From contig DASTGN010000004.1 of NCBI GenBank assembly GCA_035719105.1, positions 806,001 to 870,000 of the forward strand: a stretch of 64,000 bases of DNA. The letters run 5' to 3'. Source of the DNA: UBA8389 sp035719105 (GTDB lineage Bacteria; Bacteroidota; Bacteroidia; Bacteroidales; UBA1402). Below, piece after piece: positions 18,101 to 27,143 of this stretch; position 1 is the stretch's first letter; each line of letters starts with the position of its first letter. The notes below the pieces were generated by a model, which did no database searches, was not told the DNA's origin, and worked only from the letters and a program-made list of their open reading frames with translations. A program made the translations under genes and the position numbers.

Positions 18101-18514
18101 CTAAACGAAAGAGACTTTTCGTGTTCCGTCAGACTGCTCCTCGATGTGCACGCTCGTGCAATGTTCTGGTAATAGGGACTCGATTTTTTCAGGCCACTCG
18201 ATAAAACAATATTGACCGCTGTAGAAATACTCTTCGTAACCCAAATCATATGCTTCTTCCAATTTGTTAATGCGGTAGAAGTCAAAGTGATAGACTGCAT
18301 TTCCGTCGGGTAAAGCGTATTCGTTCACAATGGCAAACGTGGGGCTGGTGATGGTATCCTCAACGCCCATTTCCTCACAGACAGCTTTTATGAAACTGGT
18401 TTTACCTGCACCCATGGCTCCGTAAAATGCAAAAACAGTACGACCTTTGGTTGCATCGAGAAATTTGCGGGCGGTTTTATGAATATGTTTTAGGGAGTCA
18501 ATCAAAAGTTCCAT
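18101..18514 (-). CDS. tsaE: tRNA threonylcarbamoyladenosine biosynthesis ATPase TsaE
   Basis: The 137-residue P-loop protein has Walker A GAMGAGKTSF, the SPTFAIVNEY switch region, HFDFYRI, and the C-terminal FIEWPEKI. These are standard for TsaE (YjeE). It works with TsaB and TsaD in making t6A37 in ANN-decoding tRNAs. It lies 2 bp after porX and is presumably the last gene of porW-porX-tsaE. A tsaE neighbour for PorX is, to my knowledge, common in Bacteroidota. Confidence 0.95.
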   Translation of the reverse strand: MELLIDSLKHIHKTARKFLDATKGRTVFAFYGAMGAGKTSFIKAVCEEMGVEDTITSPTFAIVNEYALPDGNAVYHFDFYRINKLEEAYDLGYEEYFYSGQYCFIEWPEKIESLLPEHCTSVHIEEQSDGTRKVSFV

Positions 18515-18516
18515 AT

Positions 18517-20067
18517 CTATTTCTTTTTGGGTTCCATCGTGATGAAGGGAATCAACATTTCTTCCATAGAGATTCCGCCATGTTGGAAGGTGTCCTTATA
18601 ATAGGTTGCGTAGTGGCTATAATTGTTCGGATAAGCAAAAAAGTCTTTGTTCCCGGCAAAAATATAGGTTGAACTCACGTTGGGGCTAGGCAATCCGTGA
18701 CGGTCAGGATTTTTGATTTCAAACACCTGCTTGGGTTCATAATTAAGGTTCTTACCGACCTTGTACCTCAGATTGGTATTGGTGTTGCGATCGCCCACCA
18801 CTTTGATGGGATTGTCCACGTGAATGGTTCCGTGGTCTGTTGTCACGATGATTTTTACATTTTCGGAAGCCAACAGGTCAAAGAGTTCGGAAATAACCGA
18901 ATGTTTGTACCAGGATTCGGTCAGGCTGCGGTATGCAGCTTCTGTTCCAGCTAGTTCGCGAATCATTTTGGACTCGGTTCGAGCGTGGGAAAGCATATCG
19001 ATGAAGTTGAAAACGATGACGTTCAAAGGACATTGCAGCATGCTTTTGAGTTTAGCCATCATCTTCTCACCATTCTGATTGTTGTTGATCTTATGATAAG
19101 AGAAATCGTAATGTTTGCGGAAACGGTCCAATTGTGTCTGAATGAGGGGCGATTCGTTCAGGTTTTTTCCTTCTTCTTCGTCCTCATCCACCCAGAATTC
19201 TGGAAACATTTGTTGGATTTGCAGGGGATTCAATCCTGAAAAAATGGCGTTTCTAGCGTATTGGGTAGCAGTAGGCAACAAGCTGAAATATATATTCTCA
19301 TCGTAAGTGAAACGGTCGCCCATCAGTCGTTTGATGACCTGCCACTGATCAAAACGAAAATTGTCGATAAGAATGAAAAAAACCTTTTCACCGGCATCCA
19401 AAAGAGGGAAAACCTTTTCTTTGAACAAGTCGGGGCTCATTAACGGGCGATTGGTCTGTTGATCGTTCCAATCGATGTAATTTTTTTTGATAAACCTAAA
19501 AAACAGGTTGTTGGCTTCTGCCTTTTGTTGTTTAAGCATTTCTTCCATACCTGTTTTGGCTTCCTCCAACTCCAATTCCCAGTAAACGATTTTCTTGTAA
19601 ACCTCTATCCAGTCTTCGTTTGTACGGCAATCACCGATTTGCATGCTGAGCTTCATGAAATTCTGTTGAAAAGACGTGGTAGTGGCATCGTGGATGATTT
19701 CGTCCTTGTGCACGTTTTTCTTGATGGTGAGCAACATCTGCCTTGGATTGACCGGTTTGATGAGGTAGTCGGCTATTTTGCTGCCGATGGCTTGGTCCAT
19801 GATGTCTTCTTCTTCGCTTTTCGTGATCATGACGACGGGTAGCGTGGGCAGAAATTCCTTAATGGCTGTCAGGGTTTCCAATCCACTGAGACCAGGCATG
19901 TTTTCGTCCAAAAAAACCAAGTCGAAAGGTTGCTCCCGACACAAATCAAGCGCATCTTGCCCATTGGTCGTAGTCACCACCTCGTAACCTTTTTCTTCGA
20001 GAAACAGGACGTGGGGCATGAGCAGGTCAATTTCATCGTCTGCCCAGAGCAATCGGTCTTTGGCCAT
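18517..20067 (-). CDS. porX: PorX, T9SS response regulator with PglZ effector domain
   Basis: The 516-residue protein has a canonical receiver at 1-120: Asp10/Asp11, phospho-acceptor Asp54 (FLDENMPG), Thr82 and Lys104 (IKP). A helical linker follows. The C-terminal PglZ domain of the alkaline-phosphatase superfamily runs from about 215 to the end (FFILIDNFRFDQW, LLPTATQYARN, IDMLSHAR, TTDHGTIH). PorX, with the kinase PorY, controls type IX secretion, and known PorX proteins have this same two-domain build. Metal-binding Asp/Thr/His positions look intact, so the PglZ domain is probably active. It lies directly after porW. No porY is visible in the window. Confidence 0.93.
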   Translation of the reverse strand: MAKDRLLWADDEIDLLMPHVLFLEEKGYEVVTTTNGQDALDLCREQPFDLVFLDENMPGLSGLETLTAIKEFLPTLPVVMITKSEEEDIMDQAIGSKIADYLIKPVNPRQMLLTIKKNVHKDEIIHDATTTSFQQNFMKLSMQIGDCRTNEDWIEVYKKIVYWELELEEAKTGMEEMLKQQKAEANNLFFRFIKKNYIDWNDQQTNRPLMSPDLFKEKVFPLLDAGEKVFFILIDNFRFDQWQVIKRLMGDRFTYDENIYFSLLPTATQYARNAIFSGLNPLQIQQMFPEFWVDEDEEEGKNLNESPLIQTQLDRFRKHYDFSYHKINNNQNGEKMMAKLKSMLQCPLNVIVFNFIDMLSHARTESKMIRELAGTEAAYRSLTESWYKHSVISELFDLLASENVKIIVTTDHGTIHVDNPIKVVGDRNTNTNLRYKVGKNLNYEPKQVFEIKNPDRHGLPSPNVSSTYIFAGNKDFFAYPNNYSHYATYYKDTFQHGGISMEEMLIPFITMEPKKK

Positions 20068-20073
20068 ATGGTA

Positions 20074-22866
20074 TCAGGGATTTGGGTTTATGTCTGAATA
20101 TTTTTCGTTGAAGAACCTTTCATAGCGATCAATTGGAACTCCTTCTTCCAACAATTTCAAGTTGGATTCGGAAACAATAAAGAGCTGCAAACCGTTGTAC
20201 TTTTCCTCTGGTTTTTGACCTAGGAATTGAATCCATGAACGGTAACGGACAGCATCCAACGCATTTTCGAAGCCACTTACCAAAAGTACATCCAATTTTC
20301 CGATTTTCGACAAACTCAAGTCATAATCCCGAACCAAGAAATTGGTGAAATTGTATAATGCTACATCAAATTGGAGGCGATTTATCCGAATTCTACTGGA
20401 ATCGTAAGCCATCAATACGAAATGTGGTTCTTCCGGCATAAATGCGAAACTATTGGCTAATGAGTCGAGTAATGCAAGGCTATCCACCAATTGTACGTCT
20501 TTGGCAGAAAGCAAGTTGGTGTATCCTGCCGAAGGCACCGGTCTGCGACCTTCATCCCAATAAGCCAACATGCCAGTTACCACCGGTTTTAGTTCTTTGA
20601 GGTAACTGCTTTCTGGCAGCGAATCACGGAGCACGATCAGATTGTGGTGAAAATCTTCCGGATGTCCGGTCCTGGCATATTCCATGGCTTCTAAGAAAAG
20701 GTATTTAGGAAGCAGGTTGCTGGATGGATAATTCGTTTTGGCGTAGTTGGAACGATTGAACAGGCTGTCCGATTGGTGTTTCAAATAATCATGATAGGTC
20801 TTGGCGTACAGGGTGTCCTGAACTTGATACATTTCAATGAGTTTCTCCATATAATGCGGGTTCATCAGCCTATTGGCCCAAGGTTTGGCCGGATACGTTC
20901 TCAACAGTTTGGCTCGGGCTGAATCGGCCGAAGCTTCTTGTTTTAACTGTTTGTATATGAGATATTCGATGTACCAGGTGTTTTCCAAAAACGCACTCTG
21001 AGGATAATCCTTTTCCAAACGATTGAATTGTTGTAAGGCCAGTTTGTTGTTTCCCAACTGTTCACGGAATGCCTGCCCAGATTGGTAAAGACCTTCCGCA
21101 ATCTTATTTCCGGAGGCTTCCAATTGCTCCTTGGTAAAAGGTAGGTTTTTGAGGTAATAATTGAGGTTGGTCGGATCGTCTGCACCTTCGCTTAAGTCGC
21201 GAATTGAATCTGTGGTTGTGGACTTTCCGGTTACTCCAATTGATTTGATCATGACTGAATCGGTCTTTTGAACGACCGTCATATTCTCGAACAATGGGGT
21301 CTTCCGATTGCGGCGCCAATCGTCGTTAAGGGCTCTTTTGCCCCATTTGCGACGAAAATCCTTCATGCCTTTATCCACCGTAGCTGGATTGTAGAAATAC
21401 CAACTTTTATCCATGCTAAGGTCAGCTGTCATGGGATTAGTGGTATTGTTAGGGTTCGCATTATCAGCTTGTTCATTCTCATTGGCGGCAGCAGTCTCTT
21501 GAGCGGCTTTTAAGCGAGCTTCTTCCTTAGCCTTTTTTTCTGCAGCTTTCATTAACTTCGTTATCAGCTCAAGGCGTTCTTTTTCGGGCATTTTGGCTAC
21601 CGCCTGAAGGCTGTCTTCCACAAATATGGTTTTAAGTGGCGGAGCCAGTTCCTTCAAAATGTTGAAGCGTTCATTTGCTACGGCAAAGCGTTCATCCTCT
21701 TTGTTTAACAGCGTAATGGCCTGATTATAACATGGACCGGCTTCCATATAACGTTCGTTGCGGTAGTAGAAATCGCCCAAGGCCAAAAGGGTTTTCAGTT
21801 TGTGAGGCCCCGATTTTACGGCTTTCAGCAATGATAAATTCAGGCTTTCCAATGCTTTGACGGTGTCTTTGGCTGCAAAGTACAAGTTTCCCATCGCGTA
21901 ATAAACCTGATCCAGGTATTCTGTGTTTTTGGAACTCTTACTGAGTCGAATTAATTTTTTGAGCGGTTTTTTGGGATCGGTGCCCGGAAAAACTTCGCTT
22001 TGACGAATTCGCGCGCTGAGTTCCATTTCGTAAGGTGGATTCATGGCCGGAATTGCCGAAAACAGTTGATAGGCATTGTCTCGTTTGCCCGTTTCCTGAT
22101 ACAATTGCCCCAAAAGGTAGCTCCAACGTTCTTTTTCTCGCTTGTTATGGATTTTGCGTGACGCTACTTCCAGATAAGGCAATGCTTCGGCGTATTTTTT
22201 GCGGCGAATAAGCAAATCGGCAGTTGCCGCAGCAAATTCTGCAGTTAAAGAAGGAGTCAGATTTTCCTTATTCAGGTTGTTGAGTATGTTTTCTGCCTCG
22301 TAGTACCATTCGAGCTCGGTATAGGCTCTAGCTTGAAGGATGCCCGCTTGGTCACAACGTTTTTTATCAGTAGAAAAATGGCGGATGATGTACGAACAGG
22401 TGGCCGAGGCTGACAGAAAATCTGCTTTGGTGAACTGGGCATTGGCCATCAGCATGAACACATTGTCCATAAAGGGATTGAATTCTTCCTGACTGTAAAA
22501 CCGTTTGGCTTCTTCGCTGGATTTGGGACTTGGTTTTTTTTTCGGTTTGACTCGAATGGAATGGGTTTTGATGGCTTTCTGGCACTTTTGGATGGCACGC
22601 TCCATACTCGGACTGGTTGCTTTTGCACTGCTGTGGTTGCTGACCTGATACATCGGCAGTATTTTGGAAAAGTCCTCGTTAAACCCTGCGTTCAATTGTT
22701 CAATACCTTGAATATAAGCCTGTTCCCCGTTGAAGTGTACGTTGAAACGCGTGTTCATTTCCTGATAATGCCGACTCAACCACGTGTTCTGTTGGGTAGA
22801 ACAGGCAGTCAACAGGAGCAGGGCAAAAAATGCCGGGAGCAAAAGTCGGTGATGCATCATAATCAA
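20074..22866 (-). CDS. porW: PorW/SprE-like TPR lipoprotein of type IX secretion
   Basis: The 930-residue lipoprotein has signal sequence LLLLTACSTQ (Cys22). Long arrays of TPR-like helices run from about 130 to 420 and 600 to 760. A lysine/glutamate-rich segment (about 445-480) and an Asn/Thr-rich linker lie between them. The N-terminal TRFNVHFNGEQAY region and overall size fit SprE of Flavobacterium and PorW of Porphyromonas. Those proteins are needed for T9SS function and link the motor or trans-envelope parts to other components. It is the first gene before porX, which strengthens the call. The C-terminal end carries a small alpha/beta region of unknown role. Confidence 0.85.
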   Translation of the reverse strand: MIMMHHRLLLPAFFALLLLTACSTQQNTWLSRHYQEMNTRFNVHFNGEQAYIQGIEQLNAGFNEDFSKILPMYQVSNHSSAKATSPSMERAIQKCQKAIKTHSIRVKPKKKPSPKSSEEAKRFYSQEEFNPFMDNVFMLMANAQFTKADFLSASATCSYIIRHFSTDKKRCDQAGILQARAYTELEWYYEAENILNNLNKENLTPSLTAEFAAATADLLIRRKKYAEALPYLEVASRKIHNKREKERWSYLLGQLYQETGKRDNAYQLFSAIPAMNPPYEMELSARIRQSEVFPGTDPKKPLKKLIRLSKSSKNTEYLDQVYYAMGNLYFAAKDTVKALESLNLSLLKAVKSGPHKLKTLLALGDFYYRNERYMEAGPCYNQAITLLNKEDERFAVANERFNILKELAPPLKTIFVEDSLQAVAKMPEKERLELITKLMKAAEKKAKEEARLKAAQETAAANENEQADNANPNNTTNPMTADLSMDKSWYFYNPATVDKGMKDFRRKWGKRALNDDWRRNRKTPLFENMTVVQKTDSVMIKSIGVTGKSTTTDSIRDLSEGADDPTNLNYYLKNLPFTKEQLEASGNKIAEGLYQSGQAFREQLGNNKLALQQFNRLEKDYPQSAFLENTWYIEYLIYKQLKQEASADSARAKLLRTYPAKPWANRLMNPHYMEKLIEMYQVQDTLYAKTYHDYLKHQSDSLFNRSNYAKTNYPSSNLLPKYLFLEAMEYARTGHPEDFHHNLIVLRDSLPESSYLKELKPVVTGMLAYWDEGRRPVPSAGYTNLLSAKDVQLVDSLALLDSLANSFAFMPEEPHFVLMAYDSSRIRINRLQFDVALYNFTNFLVRDYDLSLSKIGKLDVLLVSGFENALDAVRYRSWIQFLGQKPEEKYNGLQLFIVSESNLKLLEEGVPIDRYERFFNEKYSDINPNP

Positions 22867-22943
22867 GTAAAACCAGGCTTTTTTGGAATGAAAACACTCC
22901 TTCAGTAACTCAATTACAACGATTTTATTGTATGGAAAGCCGT

Positions 22944-24167
22944 TTAATCAGTCAAGTGGAATTGGGCCTCTTTCAGGTCGTTCCAAAAATTCGGATACGA
23001 TTTGGATACCACTTCGGGGTTGTTCATCAAAATGATACCATAGACCAGGGCTGCTGGTGCAAAGGCCATAGCCATTCGGTGGTCATCGTATGTTTCAATG
23101 GGTTTGGCAAACATGGAACAAGTTTCGCCCGTCCATTCGAGGATGTTGTCTTGGCTGGCAACAAACACAAAACCGAGTTTGGCGCTTTCGTCGATCAAGG
23201 CTTTTATGCGATCCGTTTCCTTTATTTTAAGGCTTTGAAGTCCAGACAGACGAAACGGAATGGCTTTTAGGGCACAAGTCATGGCGATAGTCTGTGCCAA
23301 GTCGGGCTGATCGGATAAATCGGCATCGAACCGTTCCACTTTGGTTGGAATTTTGGTCAGTCGAACGCCATCGGATTGAAATTCGGTACCAATTCCTAAA
23401 TTCTCAAACCATTCGGCAACTTTGGAATCACCTTGCAAACTGTTCTGAGTGAGGCCTTTCAGAAATATTTCACCTTCTTCGGCCAAACTCAACATTTCGT
23501 ACCAATAGGAAGCGCCAGACCAATCAGATTCAATGGTAAAAGGCTGTTGACGATAGGTTTGAGGTTTGATGGTTGCCGTTTTCCCATCCCAGGAAGATTC
23601 AACCCCCCAAAGGCGCATCATTTCGAGCGTCATATGAAAATAGGGTTTGGAAATGAGTTCACCTTCGATGGTCAGTTTCAGCCCTTGTTCCATTACTGGA
23701 GCTACCATCAACAGGGCGGAAATGAATTGACTGCTGACGCCGCCATCTATGGAAATGGAACCTCCGGTCAATTTTCTACCTTTGATTTTGAGAGGTGGGA
23801 AACCATCTTTCTCCAGGTAGGAAATATCGGCTCCCAACCGATTCAACGCATCCACCAATAAATTTATGGGGCGGTTTTGCATGCGTTCGCTACCTGTAAT
23901 TTCCCATTCGCCCTGGCAGCCGGCCAAAAACGCTGTCAAAAAGCGCATGGACGTCCCAGCGGCACCAATGTCTATTTTTTTGGAACTGAGTTCGAGTGCC
24001 TTGATTAGGACAAGGGTATCATCGCTGTCAGCCAGGTTTTGCAAGTTCGAATCCTTGGAGGAACTCGATAATGCGTTGATAATCAAGGCTCTGTTGCTAA
24101 TGCTTTTGGATGCCGGCAACTGAATGCTCGCATTTATGGAGCGACCGGCTTGTATTGTAATGGACAT
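22944..24167 (-). CDS. aroA: 3-phosphoshikimate 1-carboxyvinyltransferase (EPSP synthase)
   Basis: The 407-residue enzyme shows PASKSISNRALII at the N-terminus, the GAAGTSMRF phosphate/PEP motif, GSERMQNRPI, LKIKETDRI and DDHRMAMAF. It joins shikimate-3-phosphate and PEP in aromatic amino acid synthesis. It is a little shorter than E. coli AroA, which is usual in Bacteroidota. aroB lies about 27 kb away, so the pathway is scattered. A TACCTTTG box lies at 24198-24191 on the minus strand without a well-spaced TTG. Confidence 0.96.
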   Translation of the reverse strand: MSITIQAGRSINASIQLPASKSISNRALIINALSSSSKDSNLQNLADSDDTLVLIKALELSSKKIDIGAAGTSMRFLTAFLAGCQGEWEITGSERMQNRPINLLVDALNRLGADISYLEKDGFPPLKIKGRKLTGGSISIDGGVSSQFISALLMVAPVMEQGLKLTIEGELISKPYFHMTLEMMRLWGVESSWDGKTATIKPQTYRQQPFTIESDWSGASYWYEMLSLAEEGEIFLKGLTQNSLQGDSKVAEWFENLGIGTEFQSDGVRLTKIPTKVERFDADLSDQPDLAQTIAMTCALKAIPFRLSGLQSLKIKETDRIKALIDESAKLGFVFVASQDNILEWTGETCSMFAKPIETYDDHRMAMAFAPAALVYGIILMNNPEVVSKSYPNFWNDLKEAQFHLTD

Positions 24168-24203
24168 GATTGGACGTATTAAGTGAATAGCAAAGGTAAA
24201 AAA

Positions 24204-25271
24204 TTATTGCCGTTTCTTGAATTCCGCCGGTGTCATCCCATATTTGTGTTTGAAACATTCTCCGAAATAGCGGGAATCGCTGAATCCCGTCATGTAGGCA
24301 ACTTCCTTGATGAGCAATTCACCTGTAGTCAACAACTGAGCTGCTCTTTTTAGTCGAATGTCGCGGATGAATTCGACGGGTGAAAGTCCAGTCAACCCTT
24401 TGACTTTGTTGAAGAACGAGGAGCGACTCATTCCGACCGCCTGACCGAGATCCTCGACAGTGAATTCGCTGTTGTCCATGTTGTTTTCGATGGCTTCCAC
24501 CACACTACTCATTAACTTTTCGTCTTGCGAAGTAATCTGAAAAGGCTTGGGGTCAAATTCCTGCAATCCGGTAGTTGATTCAGCGCTGTAAAAGTCTTGC
24601 AACCGTTTTCGTTGTTTGAGGAGATTGGCGATTCGCGCTTCAAAATAGGGAACACTGAATGGCTTGGTAATGTAATCATCTGCACCGTAGGTCAACCCTT
24701 CCAATCTGCTCTCGAGGGTCGTTTTCGCAGTAAGCAAAACGATGGGTATGTGGCTGGTTTCCAGAGTTTCTTTTAGTTTTTTGAGCAACTCGATGCCATC
24801 CATCTCAGGCATCATGATGTCGCTGACTATAAAATCCGGATGTTCCCGGAATGCCGTTTCAAATCCAGCCTGGCCGTTGGTTTCTTCCAGAATCAGGTAA
24901 TTTTTTTTCAGAATGATCTTCAAGAAGTTACGAAGCTCGTCATCGTCTTCGACAATCAATACGGTTTCCCAAGTTTCTTTATCTGATGGATTTATGACTG
25001 CATCATCAGCATTGTTTTCGATGAAAGTTTGTGGTGTATCGATCTGAACAATAGGTCTCTGAATGGATTTAAGCTCGTTGCGCATTTTGGAAATCTTAGT
25101 CAGTAGATACCTTAATAGTACTACCAATCCAATAACTAGAAGCAAAATAAGCAGGTAAACACCTTTGACTTGCCAAAAGGAACGTTGCATCTGTACCAAA
25201 ACAGATGCCCGGCAAATTGGTATCGCAATAAATAAAATGGTAAGGGCACTAAAAATACGTTTGTTGTTCAT
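24204..25271 (-). CDS. membrane-anchored receiver-AraC regulator (hybrid two-component regulator lacking sensor and kinase)
   Basis: The 355-residue protein has a signal-like hydrophobic start (1-22) and a membrane segment (about 37-57) preceded by SFWQVKGVYLL. That sequence resembles the stretch just after the Y_Y_Y domain in Bacteroidota hybrid two-component systems. A receiver follows at about 104-220 (Asp109/110, phospho-acceptor Asp151 in SDIMMPEMDG, Thr181, Lys203). An AraC HTH is at about 250-355. The periplasmic propeller, Y_Y_Y domain and histidine kinase are all absent. It is divergent from the GH28 gene, which it may control. What phosphorylates it is unclear. The domain calls are firm; the deletion origin is inferred. 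Confidence 0.85.
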   Translation of the reverse strand: MNNKRIFSALTILFIAIPICRASVLVQMQRSFWQVKGVYLLILLLVIGLVVLLRYLLTKISKMRNELKSIQRPIVQIDTPQTFIENNADDAVINPSDKETWETVLIVEDDDELRNFLKIILKKNYLILEETNGQAGFETAFREHPDFIVSDIMMPEMDGIELLKKLKETLETSHIPIVLLTAKTTLESRLEGLTYGADDYITKPFSVPYFEARIANLLKQRKRLQDFYSAESTTGLQEFDPKPFQITSQDEKLMSSVVEAIENNMDNSEFTVEDLGQAVGMSRSSFFNKVKGLTGLSPVEFIRDIRLKRAAQLLTTGELLIKEVAYMTGFSDSRYFGECFKHKYGMTPAEFKKRQ

Positions 25272-25449
25272 AGTTGGATTTCAACGATGGGTACTCTACA
25301 AAGATAGTTTTTTCCCGTTCTCGGAATTCTTTGAAATCAAAAATTGGTTGTTTAACCCATCTTTTATGGCAATTTGTCCTATGTGGAGGTCACTTGTATT
25401 GGTTTACTTTGTACGATTGAAAAAGTACAATCTTAAGGTAATACACATT

Positions 25450-27042
25450 ATGATGAACCCAATTCGATTGCTAATCATTTCCTTGTCATTCGCTAGTTTG
25501 ACAGCTTTAGCAACAGCTGCAGAAGCCAAAAGTCTTTACACACCTTTATATAAAGATCTTCCATTTGAAATGCCTGTACTGGTGCGTCCGGTTTTTCCGG
25601 CACATACTGTTTCCATTCTGGAGTGTGGTGGAGTGGGTGATGGCAAAACGTTGAACACTAAGGCTTTTGCTGAGGGAATGAAGCGTTTGTCGAATCTGGG
25701 AGGTGGCACATTGAATGTTCCGTTTGGTGTTTGGTTGACCGGTCCGATCGAGTTTCAATCCAACATCAATTTGCACTTGGAAAAAGGGGCACTTATTCAA
25801 TTTACACCAGATTTTGATGCTTATCCGTTGGTCAAAACTTTTTTTGAAGGGGTCGAAGCTTATCGTTGTCAATCGCCAGTGTCTGCACGTAACTTGGTGA
25901 ACATCGCCATTACAGGTCAGGGGTCGATCAATGGATCCGGTCAAGCCTGGCGCCCTTTGAAAAAAATGAAAGTGACCGATACCTATTGGAAGGAAGTGCT
26001 TCATTCTGGAGGCGTGCTTAAAAATGAGAGTTATTGGCTACCCAGCGAAAAAGCATTGCGGGGTGAACGGTGGGCTAACGGTGAGTCTGGTATTTTCAGC
26101 CAAACGCCGACTTTGGCAGACTGGAATTCCATCAAAGACTATCTACGACCAGTGATGATCAGCATAATCGGATGCAAAAATGTGCTGTTGGAGGGCGTTT
26201 TATTCGAGAATTCCCCCAGTTGGAACATCCATCCGTTGATGTGCGAAAACGTCATCATCGATGGAATTTTTTCCCGAAACCCTGCCTATGCGCAAAACGG
26301 CGACGGATTGGACCTAGAGTCCTGTAAAAACGTGTTGGTGGTCAATTCCAAATTCGACGTAGGCGACGATGGCATCTGTCTGAAATCTGGCAAGGATGCC
26401 GAAGGACGAAAAAGAGGAAAACCAACCGAAAATGTCATTGTCAACAATTGCACCGTATTTCAGGGGCACGGAGGTTTTGTTGTCGGAAGTGAAATGTCGG
26501 GTGGAATTCGAAACATTTCAGTTTCTGACTGCATGTTTATCGGAACGGACGTCGGTTTGCGCTTCAAAAGCAACCGTGGTCGTGGAGGAGTGGTCGAAAA
26601 CATCTATGTGCAACACATCAGCATGACCAATATTGTCAATGATTCATTCCTATTTGACCTGTATTATGGTGGAAAATCCGTATCCGAAGCCATCGAAGAC
26701 GGAAGTCTGAACCAAAGCAGTACTACGATGGTTCCGGTTTCGGAAGAGACTCCGATTTTTCGTTCCATTTATGTTCGCGACATTGTTTCACATAATGCTG
26801 GTCGCGCCATGTTTTTCAACGGGCTTCCCGAAATGAAAATCAGCAACATTCATGTCGAAAACTTGGAAATGACAGCAAAAGTTGGGGCTGAACTTTCAGA
26901 AGTGGACAATGTTCAATTCAAAAAAGTGCATATCAAACCGACAACCGGTAAAGCCTTTGTGCTTCGGAATGTGTCCCGTTTAAAGTGGGATGGAAACCTA
27001 ATACTGGATGTTGTACGGCAAGAATTTGACGAAAAACCTTAA
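25450..27042 (+). CDS. glycoside hydrolase family 28 (polygalacturonase-type)
   Basis: The 531-residue exported protein has a signal peptide (LLIISLSFASLTALATAAEA). A right-handed beta-helix GH28 fold follows. The GH28 catalytic motifs are present: NGDGLDLESC (NxD), GDDGICLKSGKD (DD), GHGGFVVGSE (GHG), and RFKSNRG (RxK). GH28 enzymes hydrolyse galacturonan in pectin, often the exo-type when in this long form. The frame is open upstream to 25165, but the true start is ATG 25450 (or 25453), which gives a proper signal peptide. It is divergent from the truncated regulator, the likely control gene. No other pectin gene is near. Confidence 0.92.
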   Translation: MMNPIRLLIISLSFASLTALATAAEAKSLYTPLYKDLPFEMPVLVRPVFPAHTVSILECGGVGDGKTLNTKAFAEGMKRLSNLGGGTLNVPFGVWLTGPIEFQSNINLHLEKGALIQFTPDFDAYPLVKTFFEGVEAYRCQSPVSARNLVNIAITGQGSINGSGQAWRPLKKMKVTDTYWKEVLHSGGVLKNESYWLPSEKALRGERWANGESGIFSQTPTLADWNSIKDYLRPVMISIIGCKNVLLEGVLFENSPSWNIHPLMCENVIIDGIFSRNPAYAQNGDGLDLESCKNVLVVNSKFDVGDDGICLKSGKDAEGRKRGKPTENVIVNNCTVFQGHGGFVVGSEMSGGIRNISVSDCMFIGTDVGLRFKSNRGRGGVVENIYVQHISMTNIVNDSFLFDLYYGGKSVSEAIEDGSLNQSSTTMVPVSEETPIFRSIYVRDIVSHNAGRAMFFNGLPEMKISNIHVENLEMTAKVGAELSEVDNVQFKKVHIKPTTGKAFVLRNVSRLKWDGNLILDVVRQEFDEKP

Positions 27043-27069
27043 TTCTTTTCAGGATTGAAATAAACGATT

Positions 27070-27100
27070 TTGCTCTTTTACGGTCTAAAACGTATACTTA
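27070..27100 (+). promoter_or_regulatory. possible promoter of the first RND efflux operon
   Basis: TTG (27070-27072) and TATACTTA (27093-27100) are spaced by exactly 20 bp. The second box differs from TAnnTTTG at two positions. It lies 43 bases before the GTG start at 27144. Confidence 0.35.
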
Positions 27101-27143
27101 CCTTAGCAGGTAGAATTCAAGTCGAAAATTAAACCGTCTTTCA

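Noticed and set aside
25165..25449. Upstream extension of the GH28 frame
   Set aside because: It would overlap the start of the divergent regulator and place the signal peptide 95 residues inside the protein.
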